Positions 23,401-34,349 of a stretch of 64,000 bases of DNA are shown piece by piece; the stretch's first letter is position 1; each line of letters opens with the position of its first letter. The stretch is taken from NCBI GenBank assembly GCA_025506515.1, contig CM046453.1, positions 30,985,791 through 31,049,790 on the forward strand, read 5' to 3'. The notes under the pieces were generated by a model, which made no database searches, was not told the DNA's origin, and saw nothing but the letters and a program-made list of their open reading frames with translations. This DNA comes from Flaveria trinervia. Taxonomy: Eukaryota; Streptophyta; Magnoliopsida; Asterales; Asteraceae. Made by a program: the position numbers and the translations under genes.

Positions 23401-23745
23401 GTTGCTCAGGTAAGAGAAGTGGCACATCGACTCGAGCTACGTGATGAGTTAAGTGGAATTCATATGATATTCCATACATCTCGTCTAAGAAAGAGCTCAA
23501 CCGATGAGGATATGATCATGCTACTAGAGAATACTGTGATGGACAGAGTATCAACCATGAGGAGCAACCGGTGACCATTACTAATAAGAAGGAGAGAATA
23601 AACTAAGGAGGATGATGGTTTCCCTTGTGCGGGTGCAGTGAAGCCTAAAGTGACCTGAGATTAAATGCAAGATCCAAGAAGAGGTGAGACAGTGTTACCC
23701 GTAACTATTCGAGAAGCGACAGGTTTCAGGGACGAAACCTCTTTA
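23400..23745 (+). pseudogene. Integrase C-terminal/chromodomain tail of K
   Basis: Translates with stops as HRLELRDELSGIHMIFHTS, RLRKSSTDEDMIM and so on, the segment just before the chromodomain in Tekay-type pol. J has the same block at about 48720-48860 (ELSGIHSTFHVSHLRK). Several stops and a frameshift. The PPT and 3' LTR follow directly. Confidence 0.7.
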
Positions 23746-23757
23746 AGGGGGTAGACT
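23746..23757 (+). promoter_or_regulatory. Polypurine tract of K
   Basis: AAGGGGGTAGACT region immediately before the 3' LTR start TGTAACACCCC, preceded by GGGACGAAACCT as in J. It primes plus-strand synthesis. Confidence 0.8.
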
Positions 23758-26330
23758 TGTAACACCCCAAAATTTTTATTTAAACGGAAGGAAAAGAAAA
23801 GTAAGTGGAAGGAATGGAAATTGTGCACAATGGAGGGAAAAAGTGTACAAAGTACAAAACTAATTATTTTATGATTTTAAAGGGCATGGTCGCCATATCA
23901 AAGCAGAAAGCTGCTTTACTCTCGGAGGAAGAAGAAGAGAGAGAGAGCCCGGTTCTAGAGAGAGAAAGAGGAAGAAGAAGCTGAAACAGGTAAGTCTTCT
24001 CTTATTTGAGCTCGGTTTTAGCTGAGTATTGAGTTCTTGACCGAAGTTCTGGTTGTTTAGAGTTGTTTTCGGGATTCAAAGAGTTGAATCGAAGTGGGTC
24101 TTGAACTGGAAGAGTTTTGCTCAAAAGCTACTCAAGGTGAGTTTCTAGAAACCCTCTTTTACTGATTTTTAACTGATTTGGGGCTATTATTCATACTAAG
24201 TAAACATTTCGAAGGAAACCGTGGGTTTATAGCTTTATGTTCGAATGTTGTATGTATGTCTATATGTTGTAGTGATGATTATGGGTTAGCGATGATGTTT
24301 AGCATGCTTAGATGGCCTTAGTATGCTAGATCTGTGTTTGGGTATGTGTAGAATAATAATCGGGTGAAATTGGTAGCATAGAAAATATTTTGGAATGTCA
24401 GATGAACATGAATAGTGGTTCATGCGCCCAAACAATTGTCCATGTGTCCAGCATGAGAGACCAGACGCCTAAGTGTTGGCCATGTGCCCAAGGGTGGGTC
24501 ATGCGCCTAAATAGTGGCCCATGCGCCCAGCATGTTGGCCTATGCGTCTAAGTGTTGGCCATGTGCCCAAGTGTTGGCCATGCGCCCAAGTGTCGGCCAT
24601 GCGCCCAAGGGTGGGTCATGCGCCTAAATAGTGCCCATGCACCAAGTGATGAAAAGGCTAAATGTGGACCATGCACCTAAACAGTGCTCATGCGTCCCAA
24701 TGATTGAAACGGCTAAGTATTGGCCATGCGCCTAAACAGTGCCCATGCACCCAAGTGCTTGAAATGGCTAAGTGATTGGTGATGCGCCTGAACAGGGCAG
24801 AAACGCCCAAACAGTGCCCATGTGCCCACACTGTTTTATACTTAGAATTTTTATACTAATGCGCCTGGAAGGACCCATGCGCCCACTTTGGACTTGAGGT
24901 TTTCTAAGTGGATTTTAAGGGGTAAAATGGGGAGATAGGCATGGTTATGATGTGATGGATTATGTTTGGTGTGTGTTATGCATGTATGATGTGCCTGTAT
25001 TGATGATGGTCTATGTTTATGTTTATGTATATTCCTTATTAAGTATGTATGTCTTCCCTTGGCATTGCGTTGAACGTTAATAAATGTAATGAAAGTATTA
25101 TGTAACGTAAGTGGAAGATAATGAAAAGAGAATGTAATGAATGAATGCATGCATGAATAAATGAATAAAGAGAGAAGTATAGAGAGGCTTGAAAGCAATA
25201 TGTACAGAGGTGCACGGCTCTTAATGCCTTAAGCTCTACCACATGAGGTTCAACAAATCCTAAACTATGCACGCAAGGGTTCCAGTCTTTGTGACTGACC
25301 TTCAGTGGTGTTACCCATTTCTATGGTGGTGTTACCCATTTCTATGGGGGTGTTACCGACTTTGGTAGGGGTGTTGTTACCCACTTTGGTGGGGGTGTTG
25401 TTACCCGAGTTATGTATAACTTCGGGGGTGTGGCATAAAGCCAAGCATAGTTATGAGGTGAGCGACTCTGTGTTGCAACAGACTCGATAGAGGTCTTTGT
25501 CCATCAGACGAGATATGAGGTGAGCGACTTTGTGTTGCAACAGACTCGGATGGAGTTCAATCTCTATGATTGACTCGTATGGGATCTTTGTCACGTATCC
25601 TGGTCCTGTGTCAGTCTTCAGACATGAGTCGAGGGCTTGAGAGCAGGCCCCGACACAACATCAGCTTTCGAGCATGAGTCGGGGGTATTTGCAAGAGACA
25701 AGATTCGAGTAATAAAGAGTATTAAGCAAAGATAATGATGTAGTGAACGAACGTATGAATGAACATAAATGAATTATCGTAATAATATACAGAACAGGAT
25801 CCTTGTCATTCGACCTAAGTAATCGTGGTTGAGTGCCACGAAGAGGGTAAAGTCTGACCAGATCGTGGAAGAGAAGTGAACGATAATGTAATACATTGAA
25901 TGAACAAAGCTAATGAACGTAATGACGAAGATAATAATGATATTATCTGTATGTACGTATGATGCATGATCACGAATGGTTGTAAAGAATAGTATGTTTT
26001 GAAACAAAGTAAAGATGGTTTTATCAAAGTAAAGTATGTTTTATCATAAAACTAAGACTCCTTCAGCGTCGCTAACTTTTGTATGCACGATAGTTGGCAG
26101 GTATATGTTGATGCTGAGGAGTTGCAGGCATGGATGCATAAGCTACTGGGAGCATTTTGAGGCTGGCATCCGTATTTTGACATGTCTTGTATTTTGAGAT
26201 GCAAACTAATGTTGTAAATGACATGTTTTAGTTATAAATGAAAGTTTTAAATTCCGCCGCAAAATTAATGTATAATGTTTTATGTGCGATGAACCACCGG
26301 CTGTAAGCGTCCCGGGAACGGGACCTTACA
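23758..26330 (+). repeat. 3' LTR of K
   Basis: TGTAACACCCC...GGACCTTACA, 2573 bp, strongly similar to 18735-21332. It differs by scattered substitutions, small indels and fewer copies of the 22-bp GTGTTACCCATTTCTATGGG unit (two instead of four, 25306-25416). The target-site duplication GTTAT follows. Confidence 0.9.
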
Positions 26331-29208
26331 GTTATGGCATCGTTGATTGGGCCATTTTAAAATAATAAACAATTTAGTCAAAAACAATCTTGTTAGAGGA
26401 CTTCCTTTAAAAGATTTCTCTGTGAACAAAAAACATATGGCTGTGTGCCAAGGGCAAACAACATAAGAAACCACATAAGCCGAAACTTGAAAATAGCATA
26501 ACTTGTCCTCTCGAGTTGTTATATACTATTTGTTTGGCGCAATCAGTATTAAATCAATTGCTAAAAATATCTTTCTGTCTTGTTGTAACAGATGATTTCT
26601 CAAGATATTCTTGGGTGAGATTTCTTGCTCACTAGGGAGAGGTTACTGAGGAATTGCAGAAGTTAATACATTCAATTGAGACAATAGCAAGAGAAAGCTT
26701 TTGGTCATGAGAAGTAACAACGATACTGAATTCCAAAATCAGATTCTTTATTCGTTCTGTGCTGAAAAGTGAATTTTCAGACAATTTAGTGTTGCAAGGA
26801 CACCTCAACAGAATGGTGTAGCTGAACGAAATAATCGCACCCTTATTGAAGCTACTCATACAATGTTGATAGAATCATCATTACCCATTTATCTTTTGGG
26901 CTGAAGCCATAAACTGTGCTTCATATGTTCTAAACCAGGTGTTGATCGTCAACGACAAAATGAAGACTCCTTATGAACTTTTTCATTAATGGAAACCTTT
27001 AATTCACTTCTTTCAACCATTTGGTTGTTCATGCACTCTCTTGAATACTCAATCCCAGAAGACAAAGTTTGGTGACGTGTCCAATGAGTGTTACTTCATC
27101 GTTTATTCTTCTTCTCAAAAGGTTTATCGGGTATATAACAAGAGAACACTTATTGTAAGAGTCGTTCTATGTTGATGGCAGGAGTCTAACTCGTCTGATG
27201 TTTGATCAGAACCAACATGGTTCTTTGACTCTGATACTATGTTTAATTTTTTTATTCTTCCAATTTTTGACGATGATGCATCCATCTCAAATGTTCAAAC
27301 AAATATCACTTCTTCACTCCATTACCTGTCATTCCTCAAGTCCATTCCACATTTTCAGCAATGATGCCACGTTAGTTGATGTTGCATCATCTTCATCGTC
27401 ATTTGATCTTTCACTTCCACCTGTTTCAACATCCCTTCCTTCATCACCAACATCTATCTCACCACAACCTATACCATCTCTCTTAACCGCATTTATTCAT
27501 TCACAATCTGTTAGCCAATCATCTCTAAACAACTTGCCTTTATCCACTGATTTCAAAACTTTGAAAGATCATCCTCATGATAACATTATTTGATCTATCA
27601 CCGATGGAATATGGATGTAGAGTCAATCTGGTTTGACTAATATTTGTCTCTTCTCTTGCTTTATCTCTTAAAATGTTCTGAAAAACATTCATGCAGCTCT
27701 CCAGGATCCTTGTTTGGGGGAATCAATGCAATGGGAGCTTTAACAATTCAGAAAGCTCAAAGTATGGACTTTGGTTGACCTCCCTCCAAACAAATGCCCA
27801 ATTGGCACGAAATGGGAGCTTTAGCAATTTAGAACAAAGCCGATGGTCATGGTGTTATGGTGTGTAACAAATCAAGATTGGTTGTGCAAGGATTTGCTCA
27901 AGAACAAAGGGATTGACTATACTGAAGTTTTTGCTCCTGTCGCCCGTCTTGAAGCAATAAGGATTTTTCTAGCTCATGCTGCTCATAAATAATTCAAGGT
28001 CTATTAGATGAATGTCAAGTGTGCTTTCCTTTATGGAGACATTGATGAGGAGATATATGTGTGTCAACCACCAGGTTTTGAGGATCCTAATTTTCTCAAC
28101 AAATTTTATAAGCTTGAAAAGTCTCTTTATGGTCTTTATCAGGCACCTAGAATCTGGTATGAGATCCTAACAAGGTACCTCTTAAGCAATGGTTTCTCTC
28201 ATGGCACCATTGATATGACTCTATTCAAGAGAGAAATGAATGGTGAAATGTTAATTGTCCAAGTTTATGTTGATGATATTATTTTTGGCTCCACCAATTC
28301 TTAATTATGTTGGGAGTTCGAGGAGGTGATGCGTAGTCGTTTTGAAATGAGCATGACGGGGGAGATGTGCTTTTTCCTTGGATTACAAGTGCAACAAAAG
28401 CTAGAGGGCATTCTCATTCATCAGGAAAAGTATGTTAAAGATATTTTGAAGAAATTCAAGATGGATGATGCTTCTCCTGAAATGAATCCTTTTACTACTC
28501 AAACGTGCCTCACTCCTGACAAGTATGGGAAACCTATTGATCCTCATCTCTATAGATCTATGATCGGCTCCCTTATGTATCTTACAGCAAGTCGTCCCGA
28601 CTTCACTTTCGCTGTAGGATATTGTGCTCAATGCCAGTCTGCCCCGAAAGAGTCTCATGAAAAAGCCGTCAAAAGAATTTTTTGTTATCTCAAAGGCTCT
28701 TCTCATTTAGGTCTTTGGTATCCCTATGGTGAGAATTTTGATTTACATGCTTATTCTGATAGTGATTCTAATGGTTGCAAGTTAAAGAGAAAATTAGTGA
28801 CCGGAGGATGTCAATACCTGGGCAATTGTCTGGTTTCATGGCAAAGCAAGAAACAGACCACAGTTTCCCTCTCTATAGGGGAAGCATAATACATTGTTGC
28901 CTCTAGTTGTTGTTCACAAGTTCTTTGGATACAACACCAGATGATTGACAATGGAATCAATTTTCTCCATACATCGTTGTTTTGTAACAACGAAGCCGCC
29001 ATTGGGTTCGCTAAAAATCCTATTCATCATTTTCGAACCAAGTACATCGAAACACAGATTCATGCAATTCGTGATGCTTAGGAAAAAGGTTTTGTTGATA
29101 TTATTTCCATTGACACTAAAAATCAAAATGCAGATCTTTTCACAATAAACATTTGATAAACCTCGATTTTATGAATTGATCTCAATGCTAGGGCTAATAT
29201 CTTTTTAA
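26331..29208 (+). pseudogene. pol of element C: integrase, RT, RNase H (broken)
   Basis: Resumes after K. Pre-integrase and zinc region with LVRGLPLKDFSV (26388-26423); integrase core with TDDFSRYSWVRFLAH (26588-26632) and the PQQNGVAERNNRTLIEA region (26803-26853); Pro/Ser-rich linker (27198-27593); RT with IDYTEVFAPVARLEAIRIF (27915-27970), KCAFLYGDIDEEIYVCQPPG (28017-28076) and the catalytic YVDD (28266-28277); the RT/RNase H junction MIGSLMYLTASRPD (28560-28601); and RNase H ending KPRFYELISMLGL with a stop at 29206-29208. Frameshifts and stops are present in every domain. Family: Ty1/copia, Sirevirus-like. Confidence 0.85.
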
Positions 29209-30299
29209 ACCTCTTTTCTTTACACTTATCTTTTAAAAAAATAAAATAAAATAAAAATATAATCGTAAATTTCCATATCTCTCTTCATTGTAGAATTTTA
29301 GAGGGATTAACTTGAAAAGAGAATTTGGAACTTGAGTCAAGATGACAGGAAATGATTGTATATCTTCTGGATATGCTTGTTTGTGCATGACTATCATTTA
29401 AAATGATAAATTATTGTAACTGATGCTGCTTTCTCATCTATTTTTCTAATTACACATAAATGAAAATCAAACAGATTCTTAATGATATTCTTGGTAGACT
29501 CAACCTAAAAAAATAAAGTAAATAGCAGAATAATGATTTTAATTAAAATATATGCTTAAGGATGTCTAGATTTACTAACTCATTTTGGCCTGCACAAAAA
29601 ACTGAGTCCCGACAAAATTTGATTAAGAATTGATCTTTCACCCACCATGACACAAATCATTTAAGCCATCTCTTTGAGCCTTGATGGGTGTATTTTTGTG
29701 TCTTGTGTTTGTGCTAATCTCATCAACTATATGGTAGTACTGACCTGGAGTGATGATCTCCTTTGTTGTATGATAGTACTGACCTGGAGCTCTCATAGAC
29801 ACATGATTAAATGGTCATCTCCTTTGTTATATGTGAGTATAGACCTGGAGCTCTCATCATTTTAGTCTAAGTCTTGTCAAATCATCTAAATGATGAATTC
29901 ATCTTAGAATGCAATATTCTGTCGATAATCACTTACACACTAATGCACAGGCCTTGTTCTCTAAAGATCTCAACAAATTTCAATAAATCCTGAGGTTGGG
30001 TTAGGGTTTTTGCCAAATGATTGTGGGGTCCCAACATTCTAAAGCCTCTAATTGAACCTTAATGAATCATCTGCTATTTGTTGAAAAAGATAGGGCATGG
30101 GTTTAAGTGGACAAACATATCAGCAATCATTATTGATATGTTTGAGAATTTCAAAATTTTTTCAAAGACTGTGATTAAATTCAATTATCAGTATGATCTC
30201 ATTGCTTGACGATGATTAAAGTCATCTTTGTGCTAACGTATATCTTGAGGATATGATCTCATGATCGACTTAGTTCTCGGTAATATTAATATTAATAAA
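29209..30299 (+). other. Pol-envelope spacer of C, first part
   Basis: AT-rich non-coding sequence. It holds a threefold repeat of about 50-60 bp at 29727-29865 built on GTAGTACTGACCTGGAG with CTCCTTTGTTGTATG. No convincing coding potential or polypurine tract was seen. Confidence 0.6.
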
Positions 30300-30930
30300 A
30301 AAATTTGCGAAACTGTACTTTTGCTAACTGTTTCAATAGACGAAATTGCAATTTCGCTCAACGTTTTCACACTGTGTGAAGTCAATTTCGACTTGAGTTT
30401 CGCCTGGCGAAATTGTAGATTCTTCTGGCGAAACTCTAGTTTCGCTACCTGCGAAACTATATACTATTTATGTCATTTTGCAAATTAATTTCTCACTTTC
30501 GCACAATTGAAGGGTTAGGTTTCTTAGGGTTGTTCCGTGACCTCTACATGCGATTTTGAGATTCTGTGATTTTGTTATAGAATGATTGTTGTTCATACTC
30601 ACAAGTGAGTTTCGAACTCAGGATCGTCATTTTATCTTGTTAATATTACCACATTATGAGTCTATTCGATCGAGACTCTTCGGTACTTTCGCTTATCGAT
30701 AGTCCAGCGAAACTGAACGAAAGTTCTTGTGTTCTCAGTGAAACTGTGAGGTTATGCTGTCCGAGCAAACTTAACAGTTTCGCCGACTCGATTTCAGTTT
30801 CACTGTACCGAAACTATTGTTTCGGCTTGTGAATTTACCTTAATGTCTTGGTGAAACTAATGTGCTCTTGTTGGCGAAACTATACTTTCCCTTGCCGAAA
30901 CTTAATCTCATCCTACGAAACTATAGTTTC
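30300..30930 (+). promoter_or_regulatory. Motif arrays and TATA in the pol-envelope spacer of C (putative internal promoter)
   Basis: First block 30300-30457: GCGAAACT-type palindromes including CGAAATTGCAATTTCG (30341-30356) and GCGAAACTCTAGTTTCGC (30428-30445). Directly after it is TATATA (30458-30463) and ACTATTTATG. Second block 30680-30930: further palindromes such as CCGAAACTATTGTTTCGG (30808-30825). The envelope-like ATG follows at 31040. This is the same order as in the 5' end of the element (array 6170-6310, TATATATA 6316, array 6780-7205, gag ATG 7211). Promoter activity is inferred, not shown. Confidence 0.55.
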
Positions 30931-31039
30931 GGCCAGCGATAATAATTTAATTTTTGTTTATTCTTTATTCTTTTCTTATCTTTTTTATTTTAGTATTTAA
31001 TACTTTATTCTAATGCATTTCATTGTATTTTAGGTTTAA

Positions 31040-33530
31040 ATGGCAAATCTAAAATTTGATGAGAGAAACAACATCACAGCCATTTTGGATGATACAAATC
31101 CTAAAGCAGTAGGATTAAGAGACTGTATTCACTGGCTGCAAAGATACCCTATAGCTTATGCTATCTCTCATTCTACTACTATCTATGATCTACACATTAG
31201 AGTCTTTGGAGATTAGCTAAGTATGATATGAGAGGCAACACCCAGAGGATCACTGCTAAAGGTTTGGAGAATGAGGTGTCTATTACAGCTGAGACAGTTT
31301 CAAGGATCCTAAGACTAGAAGATTCAAGAAAGGAAGTGGCTATGTCACATGCTGAGGTGTTTGTAACATTTAGGAGTATGGGATATGAGGGCCAGCCTTG
31401 GCACACGAAAAGAGATCAACAAGTCCTTTCTTTCAAAGGAATGGAGAATCATCGCCCACGTCTTTATTATTTGTTTAGATCACCGTAAAGGTGGATCAAA
31501 TGGGCTAAACATAATCTGGGCAAAATCTATGGGGCTATTCTATAGAGGTGAAAAGGCAAACATTGCAAGGCGGATATTTGCATGTATGGTAGAGAATATG
31601 ATGGCACTAAAGAAGGACAAGTGGCTTTTGTATCCTAGATTTCTTCAGATGATCTAATTCCATATGTGGCAAGACATGGGGAGGTCAAAAGGTTGGTGCA
31701 GATAAACCCACGTATTTTCACGGACTGTTATGCTATCCGATATTATTTTAAAGGGAGGATCACCCATCTGTGGGAAAACATGTACCCACCTAAAAGATGG
31801 AACTATATTAGGAGGGTGGAGATGTCGAAGAATAAAAGAGCTGAAGAAACTATAGTACAACAGACAGATGCTGCTAAGAAAAGAAAGAGATATGCAAAAG
31901 AAAAGGATTATAATTTCGAAGATGAAGTGAATGAAAGGGCTGAAGAGATAAGGGTTGAAAAGGAGAGAAGGTCGAAGAAGAAACATGATATAGGAGAATT
32001 CAAAAGGAGAACTAAACAGAGACATCAAGCATTTACTGAAACTCCAAGGAGAGAAGAAAGAGAAAGTTTAGATGAGGATATGATTCGAAACCTTAACAGC
32101 TCTCCTGCTAATGAATTGAGCATGATAAAGACCAAACTCACTAATCAAAAGATGTGGGAATGTAAAAAAGATGAGTTGATAGAAGGAATGAAAAGGATGA
32201 TGGTAGATCAAAGCTTGCTGCTAAAGAAGTTGATTGAGGAAATTAATCAGTTGAAAGTTGCTGCCGGCCTGCCCAATCAACTAACTCAATCTAAGTTATA
32301 TGATTTAACTGATACTTCTAAATACCCGTTCTTGTGTGTGGGTACCTCCTCCAGGGCAGGAGAAAGCACATCTGGTGCAGCAACTGTTGGTGCGCAAGGT
32401 TCTGGAATAAGGAATGAAGATGAAGATAGGGGGAATGAGGAAGAGATTCTGGAAGTTGGGTTTGGGAACATAGGATTTGATATAGAAAAAGATCTGGTTG
32501 GAGAAGAGGTTGCGAGGGAGAAGTCGGTTGAAAGAGATGCTGCAAAAGGAAAAGGGCTAGTTGATGAAGAGGAAGACGATGAACAACTGGTAGATTATGA
32601 TTCTAAGCCAGAATTTTATGAAGTTGATGAGAGACCACTGATATATGTAGCCAAAAAGGGAGAACTAGATGAAGATGTCTTTGAGATGGCAAAAGAAGAA
32701 TGGTTCGTTAGAGAAAAGGAGCCTGAAGAAGTAATTCCCTTTTTCCAAAACTTGGAAGGGTTGAGTAAAAGGAGGCTGATAAGAGAATACTTAGTTGGTG
32801 TTATAACCCCGGCCTCAAGATGTTCATAATCAATAGGAGAGGGGGTGGAATTTCTTACATGCATAAGAGGAAGGCATTCAAGACCTTGCCGAAATAGGAT
32901 GTGCGGAGGCTTGCTGCTTTGCCGTTACTAAATACCAATCTTAGTGAACGAGCCTCAGTTTTGGAAAAGGATATAAAGAATGGTTTAAATGACAATGTTG
33001 AGTCATTCAATTATATGAAAGTAGAGCGAAAACGATCAAAGAAAGACAAAGATTGGGAGACTGGAAAAGGAAGAATTGTCCTAAGGGCAAAACCACCGAA
33101 GATTGTGAATAGAGTGAGGTTGGCAGATCCCTTTCCCCAATAGCTATAGAATTTTGAGAAGTAGCTTTATGACAATAACATGGGGGAAGCGGTGAGAAGA
33201 GTAAAGATTGGTAGAGAATTCTAAGTCTTTGACCCTATGGAGTATTTCATCTTTTGTGAGGAAGATCTATTGGTTTTGTGTGAGAATCATATCAAGGCTA
33301 GTGTGGGTGATGAGACAAGGAAAGAAGCCAGTCTATTTATGACTGTGACAAATAAGATTAGAGGTGTAGAGTAGAAGTGAAAAGGCTTGCAGAGAGAGTA
33401 AGGGCTCAAGATGATCTGAACATGGACTTACAAGATTTGACAAGGCAGTTTGGGCAAGCTAATGTCATCCCGAAAGGGCTAATCAAGCATGAAGAGACCA
33501 TGGAGAATCATTTGCTAAACCCCTAAGGAG
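31040..33530 (+). pseudogene. Envelope-like gene of element C
   Basis: ATG at 31040 (MANLKFDERNNITAILDD), preceded by a pyrimidine/A-rich stretch ending TATTTTAG that could be a splice acceptor. The N-terminal domain continues over 31228-31657 in two frames and ends DKWLLYPRFLQMI, as in element A. The long open frame 31666-32829 (387 codons) holds a basic Lys/Arg/Glu-rich segment, a predicted coiled coil with LLLKKLIEEINQLKVAAGLP (about 32218-32277) and an acidic C-terminal region. The conserved C-terminal domain follows in other frames (GRIVLRAKPPK near 33074, VFDPMEY near 33229). Stops near 31216 and 33143 and several frameshifts. Role unknown; position matches Sirevirus envelope-like ORFs. 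Confidence 0.75.
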
Positions 33531-33623
33531 GTTATTGCAGGAGCTATTGAAGACAAATCAAAGGCAAGGGAGGAAACTGGAGCTGACAAGATAAATCAAG
33601 ACGAGTAAAGGAGGTGAGTTCCA

Positions 33624-33638
33624 ACCTAGGGGAAGTAT
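33624..33638 (+). promoter_or_regulatory. Polypurine tract of element C
   Basis: CCTAGGGGAAGTAT immediately before the 3' LTR start TGAAGATCATAC; purine-rich core AGGGGAAG. Confidence 0.7.
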
Positions 33639-34158
33639 TGAAGATCATACATAGGTTGTACGCACCATAGATTAGAATGTTTATTTTTGCTTGTAATAGG
33701 TCTTATGTTAGTCTTCTTTTGTATGTAATTAGCTTTATGTAGTTTTGCAGTCCAGTGAAACTGTGAGCGAAACTATAGTTTCGCTCACAGTCAGCTGTTA
33801 GTTCGCTCGGCGAAACTGCTGTTTCTGCTAGGCGAAACTATAGTTTCGGCAGAACAGTTTCGCTCATAGTGAAACTGTCTGCGAAACTAAGACTGCTATA
33901 TATAGTTTTGATCATTATCATTATTAGCTAATCTTGCAAAACCCTTATGTTTATCCTTGTTGCAAGTTACATTTATGTGTAGGAATTTCACAGAAATATC
34001 ATTGTGGTTTGTTATTGATTGTATTAATCATCATTGTCTTACCTTGATTGAATTGTTTATGTTCTTAATCTTCTTTGTTCACCTTGTGCATTGTTTGTAT
34101 TTGATATTGAACGATTCAACAACTCATTTGTACCGAAAATCGATCAAATGGACCAACA
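33639..34158 (+). repeat. 3' LTR of element C
   Basis: 520 bp, TGAAGATCATAC...GGACCAACA, followed by TSD CTTCA. Its U3 holds a perfect 30-bp palindrome (33761-33790, half-site CTGTGAGCGAAACTA and its complement); the 5' LTR copy has one change in the outer arm. TATATATA is at about 33896-33905. Confidence 0.9.
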
Positions 34159-34333
34159 CTTCATCTATGGCTTCGGAAGATATTGGTCTTGGCTTTGGAA
34201 GATTTCACACTTAGAATATTTCTGATGCTGGTGGGAAACTTCCAAAGCATTCCACTTCAGCACTCTTGTGCATGCATGCAGGAGAGACATTGGGTGTTTG
34301 GGTTGCATCAACCTTTACATTTTAATCCATACA
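34159..34333 (-). repeat. H 3' LTR fragment right of element C
   Basis: Minus strand TGTATGGATTAAAATG (from 34333), CTTCGGAAG-type repeats (34168-34245), ending at the insertion point of C. It matches 4900-5061 closely and continues at 6057-5945. Confidence 0.8.
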
Positions 34334-34334
34334 A

Positions 34335-34346
34335 ACTCCCCCTAGG
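34335..34346 (-). promoter_or_regulatory. Polypurine tract of element H
   Basis: Minus strand CCTAGGGGGAGT directly before the LTR start TGTATGG. It fixes H as a minus-strand element whose internal region extends to the right. Confidence 0.8.
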
Positions 34347-34349
34347 CTG

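Larger units (their letters stand above)
18735..26330 (+). mobile_element. Gag-only Tekay-like Ty3/gypsy element K
   Basis: Complete by its ends: TGTAACACCC (18735) to CCTTACA (26330), flanked by GTTAT at 18730-18734 and 26331-26335. LTRs are 2598 and 2573 bp. The internal region is only 2425 bp and contains a PBS, gag with two zinc knuckles, a scrap of protease and the C-terminal chromodomain tail; RT, RNase H and integrase are absent. It would be non-autonomous and would need pol from an element such as J, which has related LTRs, PBS and gag. Confidence 0.9.
6058..34158 (+). mobile_element. Sirevirus-like Ty1/copia element C with nested insertions
   Basis: Bounded by LTRs 6058-6576 and 33639-34158, flanked by CTTCA at 6053-6057 and 34159-34163. 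Order: LTR, initiator tRNA-Met PBS, motif array, gag, [insertions I and B, assembly gap], pre-integrase, [insertion K], integrase, RT, RNase H, long spacer, envelope-like gene, PPT, LTR. Gag, PR, INT, RT, RH and then an envelope-like gene is the Sirevirus layout of Ty1/copia. All genes are broken by stops and frameshifts, yet the LTRs are close in length and sequence. The element itself is inserted in the 3' LTR of H. Confidence 0.85.
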
